From contig NZ_NEVL01000006.1 in assembly GCF_002261335.1 (NCBI RefSeq), positions 124,001 through 188,000 on the forward strand: a DNA stretch of 64,000 nt, written 5' to 3'. Shown piece by piece: positions 1-7,676 of the stretch. Position 1 is the stretch's first letter; each line of letters starts with the position of its first letter. Position numbers and translations under genes: made by a program. The notes beneath the pieces were generated by a model. The model was not told the origin of the DNA, ran no database searches, and saw only the letters and a program-made list of their open reading frames with translations. The DNA comes from Bordetella genomosp. 1 (GTDB taxonomy: Bacteria; Pseudomonadota; Gammaproteobacteria; Burkholderiales; Burkholderiaceae_B).

Positions 1-1564
1 CATCGACCTGGCGCGCCAGGGCGTGCCGGTGGTGGTGCTCGACGACGACTTCCGGCTCTCGACCGGCTCGCGCGCGATCTGCTTCGCCAAGCGCACCCTC
101 GAAATCTGGGACCGCCTGGGCGTGGGCCAGCGCATGGTCGACAAGGGCGTGTCGTGGAACGTGGGCAAGGTGTTCTTCCGCGACCAGGAGGTGTGGCGCT
201 TCGACCTGCTGCCCGAGTCGGGCCATCACCGGCCCGCCTTCATCAACCTGCAGCAGTACTACGCCGAGGGCTATCTGCACGAGCGCGCCTGCGCCGAGCC
301 CAACATCACGCTGCGCTGGAAAAACCGCGTCACCGGCGTCGAGCATCACGACGACCACGTGCTGGTCACGATCGACACGCCCGACGGCCCCTACACGCTG
401 GCCGCGCAATGGCTGATCGCCTGCGACGGCGCGCGCTCGCCGGTGCGCAAGCTGCTGGGCCAGGAAGCCCACGGCCGCGTCTTCAAAGACCGCTTCCTGA
501 TCGCGGACGTGAAGATGAGCGCGCCCTTCCCGGCCGAACGCTGGTTCTGGTTCGACCCGCCATTCCATCCCAACCAATCCGTGTTGTTGCACATGCAACC
601 GGACAACGTCTGGCGCATCGACTTCCAGCTCGGCTGGAACGCCGACCCGGTGGAGGCGGTGAAGCCGGAGAACGTGCTGCCGCGCATCCGCGCGCTGCTC
701 GGCGCCGACACGCAGTTCGAGCTCGAATGGGTGAGCGTGTACACCTTCGCCTGCGAACGCATGGACACCTTCCGCCACCGCCGCGTGCTGTTCGCCGGCG
801 ACTCGGCGCACCGCGTCTCGCCGTTCGGGGCGCGCGGCGCCAACAGCGGCGTGCAGGATGCGGAGAATCTCGCCTGGAAGCTGCGCCTGGTGCTGGCCGG
901 CCAGGCACCTGAGGCCCTGCTCGACACCTACGCGGCCGAACGCGAGTTCGCCGCCGACGAGAACATCCTCAACTCTTCGCGCTCGACCGACTTCATCACG
1001 CCCAAGAGCGAGGTCAGCCGCACGTTCCGCAACGCCGTGCTCAACCTGGCGCGCGACCATGCGTTCGCGCGCACCCTGGTCAACAGCGGGCGGCTGTCGC
1101 TGCCGGCCACCTATCGCGACTCGCCGCTCAACACGCCCGATCGCGACGCTTTCACCGGCGTGATGGTGCCGGGCGCCGTGGCGGCCGACGCGCCGGTGGC
1201 GGGCGGCAACGGCAAGCCCTGGTGGCTGGAACAGCTCGACGAGGGCTTCACCGCGGTGCTGTTCTGCGGCGCGCAGGCCCCTGCGGAAGACCTGTTGCAG
1301 GCGCTGCGGCGGCGCGGCGACCAGGCGATCGCGTTGCGCACGCTGCTGGTGGCGCCGCCGGACGCCGCATGGCAGGCGCCCGCCGGCCTGTCGTGCGTGA
1401 TCGATCGCGACGGGCTGCTGGCGCGCCGCTACGATGCCACGCCCGGCACCTGCTATCTGATCCGCCCGGACCAGCACGTCGCCGCACGCTGGCGTGCCCT
1501 GGACGCCGCTGCGCTCGGCGATGCGCTCGACCAGGCGCTCGCGCGCGCCACCTGCACGCACTGA
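1..1564 (+). CDS. FAD-dependent aromatic monooxygenase, 5' end outside the window
   Basis: This is a class A flavoprotein monooxygenase of the MhpA/PheA type, which uses NAD(P)H and O2 to hydroxylate an aromatic ring. The frame is open from base 2, and its first residues (IDLARQGVPVVVLDDD) are the strand that follows the Rossmann GxGxxG, so the true start lies upstream of the window. The second FAD motif, VLFAGDSAHRVSPFGARGAN, is coded around 787-846. The C-terminal third resembles the thioredoxin-like tail of phenol hydroxylase relatives. A DUF2783 gene follows after 8 bases, a common partner of such enzymes in Burkholderiales. The substrate cannot be read from sequence. Confidence 0.85.
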   Translation, partial: IDLARQGVPVVVLDDDFRLSTGSRAICFAKRTLEIWDRLGVGQRMVDKGVSWNVGKVFFRDQEVWRFDLLPESGHHRPAFINLQQYYAEGYLHERACAEPNITLRWKNRVTGVEHHDDHVLVTIDTPDGPYTLAAQWLIACDGARSPVRKLLGQEAHGRVFKDRFLIADVKMSAPFPAERWFWFDPPFHPNQSVLLHMQPDNVWRIDFQLGWNADPVEAVKPENVLPRIRALLGADTQFELEWVSVYTFACERMDTFRHRRVLFAGDSAHRVSPFGARGANSGVQDAENLAWKLRLVLAGQAPEALLDTYAAEREFAADENILNSSRSTDFITPKSEVSRTFRNAVLNLARDHAFARTLVNSGRLSLPATYRDSPLNTPDRDAFTGVMVPGAVAADAPVAGGNGKPWWLEQLDEGFTAVLFCGAQAPAEDLLQALRRRGDQAIALRTLLVAPPDAAWQAPAGLSCVIDRDGLLARRYDATPGTCYLIRPDQHVAARWRALDAAALGDALDQALARATCTH

Positions 1565-1572
1565 GGACCGCC

Positions 1573-1788
1573 ATGCCGCTCATCACCGCCCCCAATCTGC
1601 CCTCGCCCGATGGCTTCTACGAAGCCCTGATCGACACGCATCGCGACCTCGGCGACGCGCAGAGCCGCGAGCTCAACGCCGCGCTGATCCTGCTGCTGGC
1701 CAATCACATCGGCGACATGGCCGTGATCACCGAGGCGCTGGCGCTGGCCCGCGCCTCGGTCGCCGCGCCCGCCACGCCGGCGCAGTAA
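1573..1788 (+). CDS. DUF2783 family small protein
   Basis: This is a 71-residue acidic, probably all-helical protein that starts 8 bases after the monooxygenase stop and is surely co-transcribed with it. The central segment NAALILLLANHIGDMAVITE matches my memory of the DUF2783 family, whose members sit beside FAD-dependent hydroxylases. It has no signal peptide or membrane segment. A role as a small accessory or stabilising subunit of the upstream hydroxylase is inference from position only. Confidence 0.75.
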   Translation: MPLITAPNLPSPDGFYEALIDTHRDLGDAQSRELNAALILLLANHIGDMAVITEALALARASVAAPATPAQ

Positions 1789-1826
1789 GCCGGACACGGC
1801 GCGGGCAGCGCCACCTACAATGGCGC

Positions 1827-3164
1827 ATGACCTTGCCGCCGTTGCTCCGGACCGTGCTGCGCACGGCGCCGCGCCGCTATGCCGTGCCCGGCCTGCCCGC
1901 CGATACCGGCTCGGGCAGCCGGCCCGAGACCGCGCTGGCCGCCGCCATCGAACGCGGCCGGCTGGCGCCCGCTGACGCCGAGGCCGCGCCGGCCTTCATC
2001 GCCGCGCTCGCGCGCGTGACGCACGACGCCTGGCAACGCGACGCCGCGTTCCAGGCGGCCGTGCTGCGCCATGCCTCGCCCTCGGTGCGCGAGTACGCGT
2101 CGATCTCCGCGCAATACGCCGCCCAGGACCGCCGCAGCCTGCAGTCCGCCGTCCATGGCTTTGCCCATCCCGCCAAACTGGCGCGCCTGCCGCAGGGCGC
2201 GGCGCGCGCGGCGCTGGCGCAGCTCGCCGCCCTGCTCGACCGCGCCGACTGGCCGGGGCTCGAGCGCGCCGTGGCCCGCTTGCTCGCGGCGCCGCCGTCG
2301 GCGGATCTGCTGCCCGCGCTGGAAAGACTGCAGGCCCTGCCCGCGCTCGCGCGCCTGCGCCGCCTGGTCGAACTCGAGACAGAACCGGAAGTGGTGCGCT
2401 ATCGCGCGGTGCTGGCCCTGCTCGGCCCGCGCCAGGGCAGCGACGACGCATTCGCGCAAGGCGCGGCGGCGCGCGAGCGCGGCGACTCGGCCGAGGCCGA
2501 GGCCGCCGACGCCCTGCGCGCCCTCGCCGCCCGGCTCGACCGCGCCGACGCGCCGCGGCGCTATCGCGTCGTCACGTCGTTGCGCGTGCCCGCGTCGCTG
2601 GCCAGCGACGCGGACCGCGCCAAGAGCGAATGGGATGTCGTGCTGCTGTGCCAGGCAGGCGCGGCGGCGCAGGCCTGGGACCTCTGCCTGCTGGTCGAGG
2701 TGAAGGCCTCGGCCGACGCGGCGGCCACCGACCTGCCGCGCCTGGCGCGCGGCCTGGCGGTGCTGGCTGCGGCCGATCCCGCCATGGACTACGCCTTCGC
2801 CACCACCCAGGGCACGGTGCCGATCAGCGGCGCCTCGCTGGCCGCGCTGTCGGGCGCCCTGGACGAAACGGTGCTGTACTGCTGCGGCGATGCGGCGGCG
2901 GAACAAGACGGGCGCAGCGGCGTACGCGTGCTCAGCGCGGCCGCGCGCATGCAATTGCTGTCGGCGCCGGCCACGCTCGACTACGCGGCCCGGCTCGCGG
3001 CCGGCGAGCCGCCCGATACGGCGTTGCTGGCGCCGCTGTGGACCGAGCTGCTGCATGCCCCGCGCTGGCAGCCCGTGCGGGATCAGTACGCGGTGCTGCA
3101 ACGGGCCCGCGGCCTGATGGTGCACACCGCGGACCTGCGGCGCGCGATAGCAGAAACCGCGTAG
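1827..3164 (+). CDS. Unassigned protein with a possible PD-(D/E)xK nuclease-like core
   Basis: This is a 445-residue soluble protein that I cannot assign to a named family. The ATG at 1827 is chosen because the upstream part of the open frame overlaps the DUF2783 gene. The N-terminal 230 residues are Ala/Leu/Arg-rich helices. From about residue 240 the pattern is a helix with acidic residues, a strand (YRVVTSLRVP), then Asp270 (SEWDVVLL) and Glu291/Lys293 (LLVEVKAS). The order E...D...ExK on hydrophobic strands is the signature arrangement of PD-(D/E)xK nuclease folds. A nuclease function is therefore a hypothesis. Similar proteins have sometimes been labelled DAHP synthase in databases, which nothing here supports. 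Confidence 0.6.
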   Translation: MTLPPLLRTVLRTAPRRYAVPGLPADTGSGSRPETALAAAIERGRLAPADAEAAPAFIAALARVTHDAWQRDAAFQAAVLRHASPSVREYASISAQYAAQDRRSLQSAVHGFAHPAKLARLPQGAARAALAQLAALLDRADWPGLERAVARLLAAPPSADLLPALERLQALPALARLRRLVELETEPEVVRYRAVLALLGPRQGSDDAFAQGAAARERGDSAEAEAADALRALAARLDRADAPRRYRVVTSLRVPASLASDADRAKSEWDVVLLCQAGAAAQAWDLCLLVEVKASADAAATDLPRLARGLAVLAAADPAMDYAFATTQGTVPISGASLAALSGALDETVLYCCGDAAAEQDGRSGVRVLSAAARMQLLSAPATLDYAARLAAGEPPDTALLAPLWTELLHAPRWQPVRDQYAVLQRARGLMVHTADLRRAIAETA

Positions 3165-3191
3165 AAGAAGCCGCGCCCGCTCGCCCCCGGC

Positions 3192-3575
3192 TCAGGCCGG
3201 GCGGCGCGTCACGATGCCGCGCTCGACCAGGCGGACCAGCAGGCGGGCGTAGCTCGGATGCGGATCGGCGGCGTTGTCGGCCAGGATGGCCACCAGCCGG
3301 GATTCGGAGGCATCGATGCGGCGGTAATGGCTGCCCTCGTCGAAGCCGTCGGGCTGGAAGGCGGCGCACAGGTCCACGATGGCCTGGTACTCGGCGAGCC
3401 GCAGCTTGTGCGACTCGCGCGCCGCCATCATGTCGGAGGTCCAGCCCACGGCGCGATCGGCCGCCGCCAGATACGCGGCGAGATCGTAGACCGGCATCCA
3501 TGCCGGCCCCGTGATGCCCTCCCCCGCCTGGAACAGGTCGGACAGCGTCATATGCGGATGCGTCATCTGCGGCAT
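3192..3575 (-). CDS. Conserved hypothetical protein, 127 residues
   Basis: This is a small soluble protein of unknown function, without signal peptide or membrane helix. It is rich in helix-forming stretches (LAAYLAAADRAVGWTSDMMA; SYARLLVRLVERGIV). The start is uncertain: the ATG at 3575 lies one base after a GGAGA sequence, so an internal ATG at 3566, with the same purine run about 10 bases away, may be used. It points away from the LysR gene and is convergent with the gene ending at 3164. Codon use and G+C match the neighbours. Confidence 0.55.
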   Translation of the reverse strand: MPQMTHPHMTLSDLFQAGEGITGPAWMPVYDLAAYLAAADRAVGWTSDMMAARESHKLRLAEYQAIVDLCAAFQPDGFDEGSHYRRIDASESRLVAILADNAADPHPSYARLLVRLVERGIVTRRPA

Positions 3576-3779
3576 TCTCCGTCGCGTAGAGGGCGGCGCC
3601 CGGCCGGCGCCGGCCCGTAGACCGCGCCCGCCCGAGGGCGGCCACGGCCAGCCCAGTGTACGGGGCTTCGCCGGGTGGCGGACGATGGCGGCCCGCCTTT
3701 TTTCGGCCGCCCGGGACTGCGCCGCGGCGCCCGCCAGCGTCAGCCACGTGCCGCCGCGCCCGGCGCCGCCCGATCGCCC

Positions 3780-4691
3780 TCAGATCCGGTCGGCGAAGGT
3801 CTCCACGATCAGGCCGCGCAGCCACAGATTGCCGCCGTCGCGCTGCAAGCGCCGGTGCCAGTACAGATTGGTCTGCAGCGCCGGCACGCGCACCGGCGGC
3901 GTCAGCACCTGCAGGCCGAAATGCGGCGCGGCGCTCGCCGCCAGCTTCTGCGGCACCGTGGCCAACAGGTCGGTGGTGCTCACGATATAGGGCACGGCCG
4001 CGAAATGCGGCACGCTGAAGTGCGCGTCCAGCCGCACCCCGGCGCGTTCCAGCGACTGGTTCACCTGCCCGTAGGGCGCGGCGCGCGACACCACCAGGTG
4101 CCGCTCGGCGCGGAAGGCCTTCAGGCTCATGCCCGCGCGCGCGCTCGGATGGCCGGCGCGGAACAGCGTGGCATAGCCCTGGCGGAACAGCATGCGCTGG
4201 ACCACGCCGCCGGCGAGGTCGTCGAAGGCGCCGACCGCCAGATCGACGCGCCCGCCGTCGAGCTCGCGCTGCAGGTCGGCGCCCTGCAGCCGCAACGAGT
4301 CGATCCGCACGCCCGGCGCCACCCGCGCGCAGGCCTCCATCAGCGAGGGCATGAAGTGGATCTCGCCCACGTCCGACATCGCGATGCGGAAGCGCCGCGT
4401 GCTCGCGGCCGGCACAAAGCGCTCGTCCGACTCGTCCACCATGTGCGCGAGCAGGTCGAGCGCCTCGCTCACCGGGCCGGCCATGCGCTCGGCACGCGGC
4501 GTGGGCTGCATGCCCTGGCCGGTGCGCACGAACAGCTCGTCGCCGAAGGTCGTGCGCAGGCGCCGCAGCGCGTTGCTGACCGCCGGCTGCGACAGGTCGA
4601 GCTTGCGCGCCACCGCGGAAATGCTGCGCTCCTGCAGCAGGTGCTGCAGGATCACCAGCAGGTTGAGGTCGAGCGAGCGCAGGTCGGTCAT
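3780..4691 (-). CDS. LysR-type regulator divergent from hmgA
   Basis: This is a 303-residue LysR-family transcription factor. Residues 1-65 form the winged helix-turn-helix (SISAVARKLDLSQPAVSNAL is the recognition region). Residues 95-300 are the periplasmic-binding-like effector domain (FRIAMSDVGEIHFMPSL). The sequence is of the NahR/NodD/LinR-like subgroup. The ATG at 4691 is chosen over an upstream in-frame codon at 4925 because the LysR domain begins here and the longer form would cover hmgA and the operator. Divergent orientation makes hmgA-fahA the likely target, with homogentisate or a related aromatic acid a plausible but unproved inducer. Confidence 0.9.
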   Translation of the reverse strand: MTDLRSLDLNLLVILQHLLQERSISAVARKLDLSQPAVSNALRRLRTTFGDELFVRTGQGMQPTPRAERMAGPVSEALDLLAHMVDESDERFVPAASTRRFRIAMSDVGEIHFMPSLMEACARVAPGVRIDSLRLQGADLQRELDGGRVDLAVGAFDDLAGGVVQRMLFRQGYATLFRAGHPSARAGMSLKAFRAERHLVVSRAAPYGQVNQSLERAGVRLDAHFSVPHFAAVPYIVSTTDLLATVPQKLAASAAPHFGLQVLTPPVRVPALQTNLYWHRRLQRDGGNLWLRGLIVETFADRI

Positions 4692-4698
4692 GGCCCAA

Positions 4699-4730
4699 TA
4701 TTCATAGCGTGAATAATCTGTATTTATACA
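4699..4730. promoter_or_regulatory. Two palindromes and the hmgA promoter in the lysR-hmgA gap
   Basis: TATTCA-TAGCG-TGAATA (4699-4715) is a perfect interrupted palindrome containing the LysR-box form T-N11-A. TGTAT-TT-ATACA (4719-4730) is a second palindrome. For the + strand, TTCATA (4701-4706), an 18-base spacer and TATACA (4725-4730) form a plausible sigma-70 promoter, so a regulator bound at the first palindrome would touch the -35 box. The first site begins 8 bases upstream of the lysR start, consistent with autoregulation. Confidence 0.6.
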
Positions 4731-4845
4731 TTCCCGTATCCATCGCTGGGAAATGTGCGCAGAATGACGCATGGCTCGTGCATCCCTGCGCGGCCGAATA
4801 AAACCACCCGGCCAGCGCCATCGCCGCTGCCGCCAGGAGACAACC

Positions 4846-6144
4846 ATGCCCCTGCAATACCAATCCGGCTTCGGCAACGCCTGTGCGACCGAAGCGCTGC
4901 CCGGCGCCCTGCCGCAAGGCCGCAACTCGCCGCAGCAGTGCCCCTATGGCCTCTATGCCGAGCAATTGTCGGGCTCGGCCTTCACCGCGCCGCGCGCGGA
5001 AAACCGCCGCTCCTGGCTCTACCGCATCCGGCCCGGCGTGGTGCACAAGCCGTTCGCGCCGTTCGACGGCGCGCCGCACTGGCACGGCGACTTCGGCCAC
5101 GGCCCGGTCACGCCCAACCAGCTGCGCTGGAGCCCCCTGCCGCTGCCCGACGCGCCCACCGATTTCGTGGCCGGCGTGCACACCTGGGGCGGCAACGGCA
5201 GCGCCGACGAGCAGGCCGGCGTGGCGATCCACCTGTACGCCGCCAACCAGTCGATGCAGGGCCGATTCTTCTACAACGCCGACGCCGAGATGCTGATCGT
5301 GCCGCAGCAGGGTCGCCTGCGCCTGGCCACCGAGCTGGGCCTGATCGAGGTCGAGCCCTGCGAGATCGCCGTGATCCCGCGCGGCGTGCGGCTGCGCGTC
5401 GAGCTGCTCGATCCGCAGGCGCGCGGCTACCTGCTCGAGAACTTCGGCGCGCCGCTGCGCCTGCCGGAGCTCGGCCCGATCGGCTCGAACTGCCTGGCCA
5501 ATGCGCGCGACTTCCTCGCGCCGGTGGCCTGGTACGAAGACGTCGAAGGCGACTTCGAACTGATCGCCAAGTTCACCGGCGGTTTCTGGCGCGCCCCGCT
5601 CACGCACTCGCCGCTCGACGTGGTGGCGTGGCACGGCACCCACGCCCCCTACAAATACGATCTGCGCCGCTTCAACACGATCGGCTCGATCAGCTACGAC
5701 CACCCGGATCCCTCGATCTTCACGGTGCTGACCTCGCCGTCCGACACCCCGGGCACGGCCAACATGGACTTCGCCATCTTCCCGCCGCGCATCCTGGCGA
5801 TGGAAGACACCTTCCGTCCGCCCTGGTTCCACCGCAACGTGGCCAGCGAGTTCATGGGCCTGGTGCAGGGCGTGTACGACGCCAAGGCCGAAGGCTTTGC
5901 GCCCGGCGGCGCCAGCCTGCACAACTGCATGAGCGGCCACGGCCCCGACGCCGACACCTTCGAGAAGGCCAGCGTGGCCGACACCAGCAAGCCGCACTAC
6001 ATCCGCGATACGATGGCCTTCATGTTCGAGACGCGCCGCGTCATCCGCCCGAGCGCGCAGGCACTGGCGTCGCCGCAATTGCAAGGCGACTACTACCAGT
6101 GCTGGCAAGGCCTGAAGAAGCATTTCAATCCCGAGCGGGCATAA
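4846..6144 (+). CDS. hmgA: Homogentisate 1,2-dioxygenase
   Basis: The enzyme opens the ring of homogentisate to maleylacetoacetate in tyrosine/phenylalanine degradation, using a non-haem Fe(II). The 432-residue product is the normal family length. Iron ligands by alignment with the human enzyme are His329 and Glu335 ([11 protein letters not shown]) and His365 (CMSGHGPD), with the same 6- and 30-residue spacing as human His335/Glu341/His371. The start [11 protein letters not shown] follows CAGGAGA by about 6 bases, and upstream in-frame codons overlap the operator region. fahA follows after 122 bases. Maleylacetoacetate isomerase is not in the window. Confidence 0.97.
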   Translation: MPLQYQSGFGNACATEALPGALPQGRNSPQQCPYGLYAEQLSGSAFTAPRAENRRSWLYRIRPGVVHKPFAPFDGAPHWHGDFGHGPVTPNQLRWSPLPLPDAPTDFVAGVHTWGGNGSADEQAGVAIHLYAANQSMQGRFFYNADAEMLIVPQQGRLRLATELGLIEVEPCEIAVIPRGVRLRVELLDPQARGYLLENFGAPLRLPELGPIGSNCLANARDFLAPVAWYEDVEGDFELIAKFTGGFWRAPLTHSPLDVVAWHGTHAPYKYDLRRFNTIGSISYDHPDPSIFTVLTSPSDTPGTANMDFAIFPPRILAMEDTFRPPWFHRNVASEFMGLVQGVYDAKAEGFAPGGASLHNCMSGHGPDADTFEKASVADTSKPHYIRDTMAFMFETRRVIRPSAQALASPQLQGDYYQCWQGLKKHFNPERA

Positions 6145-6266
6145 GCGCCGGCCCCGATGCCGGCCGCGGCCGCCGTCCACGCGGCAATGGTCCTGCGCCA
6201 TTGCCGCGTCGTCATTGGCGCCGCGCACGACCCGTTGAACCCTCCTGGAACCGAGACACTGCGACC

Positions 6267-7592
6267 ATGACCCAACTGAACGAAACCCACGATCCCGCCC
6301 TGACCAGCTGGGTGGCCAGCGCCAACGCGCCGGCCAACGGCTTCCCGCTGCAGAACCTGCCCTTCGCCGCCTTCCGCCGCAAAGGCTCGCAGGAAGCGTT
6401 CCGCGTGGGCGTGGCCATCGGCGACGCGATCGTCGACCTCGCCGCGCTGGCCGATGCCAAGCCGGGCGCCCCGTTCGAGGGCGCCGCGCAACAGGCCTTG
6501 CAGGCCGGCCGCGAAACGCGCGTCAACGCGCTGATGGCGCTGGGCCAGCCGGCCTGGAGCGCGCTGCGCCTGGCGCTCTCGCGCGCGCTGCGCACGGGCT
6601 CGCCGCTGCAGGGCCTGATCGCGCCGCTGCTGGTGCCGCAGGCCGAGGCCGAGTTCGCCACGCCGGCGCAGATCGGCGACTACACCGACTTCTACATCTC
6701 GGTGCATCACGCCACCGCGATCGGCAAGCAGTTCCGCCCCGACAATCCCCTGCTGCCCAACTACAAGTGGGTGCCCATCGGCTATCACGGCCGCGCCTCC
6801 AGCATCGGCGTGGACCAGCAGTTTGCCCGTCCGGTCGGCCAGCAGCGTCCGGCCGCCGAAGGCGAGGCGCCGCAGTTCGGCCCCTGCAAGCGCCTGGACT
6901 ACGAGCTCGAGCTGGGCGTGTTCATCGGCGCCGGCAATGCGCTGGGCGAGCGCGTCACGCTCGACCAGGCCGAGTCGCACGTGTTCGGTCTGTGCATCCT
7001 CAACGACTGGTCGGCACGCGACATCCAGGCCTGGGAGTACCAGCCGCTCGGCCCCTTCCTGTCGAAGAACTTCGCCTCCACCATCTCGCCGTGGATCGTC
7101 ACGCTCGAGGCGCTGGCGCCGTTCCGCGTGGCCTACACGCGCGATGCCGCCGATCCGCAGCCGCTGCCCTACCTGTCGTCGGCCGCCAACAGCGCCGAGG
7201 GCGCGTTCGACGTGCGGATGGAAGTGCTGCTCACCACCGAACAGTCGCGCGCGCAACAACAGGCGCCGGCCAAGCTCTCGGCCAGCAACTTCCGCGACGC
7301 CTACTGGAACGTGGCCCAGCTGGTGGCGCACCACACGGTCAACGGCTGCAACCTGCAACCCGGCGACATGCTGGGCACCGGCACGCTGTCGGGCCCCAAG
7401 CCCGACGAGGCCGGCTCGCTGATCGAGCTCACCCAGGGCGGCAAGACCGAGCTGAAGCTGCCGTGGGGCGAATCGCGCCTGTTCCTGCAGGACGGCGACC
7501 AGGTCCTGATCCGCGCGCACTGCGAGAAGCCGGGCTACCCGCGCATCGCGTTCGGCCAGTGCGCCGGCACGGTGCTGCCCGCCCGCGTCTGA
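6267..7592 (+). CDS. fahA: Fumarylacetoacetase
   Basis: The enzyme hydrolyses fumarylacetoacetate to fumarate and acetoacetate, the last step of homogentisate breakdown. The protein has 441 residues: an N-terminal SH3-like domain (about 1-130) and the FAH beta-roll. The metal and catalytic region DYTDFYISVHHATAIG holds Asp141 and His148, spaced like Asp126/His133 of mouse FAH. DYELELG supplies the two metal-binding glutamates, and NDWSARDIQAWEYQPLGPFL is the strongly conserved core. The ATG at 6267 starts the family-typical N-terminus. It is presumably in one transcript with hmgA, closed by the terminator at 7641. Confidence 0.97.
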   Translation: MTQLNETHDPALTSWVASANAPANGFPLQNLPFAAFRRKGSQEAFRVGVAIGDAIVDLAALADAKPGAPFEGAAQQALQAGRETRVNALMALGQPAWSALRLALSRALRTGSPLQGLIAPLLVPQAEAEFATPAQIGDYTDFYISVHHATAIGKQFRPDNPLLPNYKWVPIGYHGRASSIGVDQQFARPVGQQRPAAEGEAPQFGPCKRLDYELELGVFIGAGNALGERVTLDQAESHVFGLCILNDWSARDIQAWEYQPLGPFLSKNFASTISPWIVTLEALAPFRVAYTRDAADPQPLPYLSSAANSAEGAFDVRMEVLLTTEQSRAQQQAPAKLSASNFRDAYWNVAQLVAHHTVNGCNLQPGDMLGTGTLSGPKPDEAGSLIELTQGGKTELKLPWGESRLFLQDGDQVLIRAHCEKPGYPRIAFGQCAGTVLPARV

Positions 7593-7640
7593 GCGACCGC
7601 GTCCGAGCGACCGCCTCTGAGCGCGCGCCGCCCCAAATGA

Positions 7641-7668
7641 AATCCCCGGCCTGGCCGGGGATTTTTTT
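7641..7668 (+). terminator. Rho-independent terminator after fahA
   Basis: A perfect GC-rich inverted repeat (AATCCCCGGCC / GGCCGGGGATT) is followed by a run of seven T on the + strand. It lies between the convergent fahA and sulfatase genes. On the minus strand the hairpin is followed only by an interrupted T tract, so it probably acts mainly on fahA. Confidence 0.9.
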
Positions 7669-7676
7669 ACTTGCGT

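Noticed and set aside
4755-6266. An N-terminal extension of fahA of about 500 codons through the hmgA region.
   Set aside because: It is hmgA read in another frame. FahA family length and N-terminus place the start at 6267.
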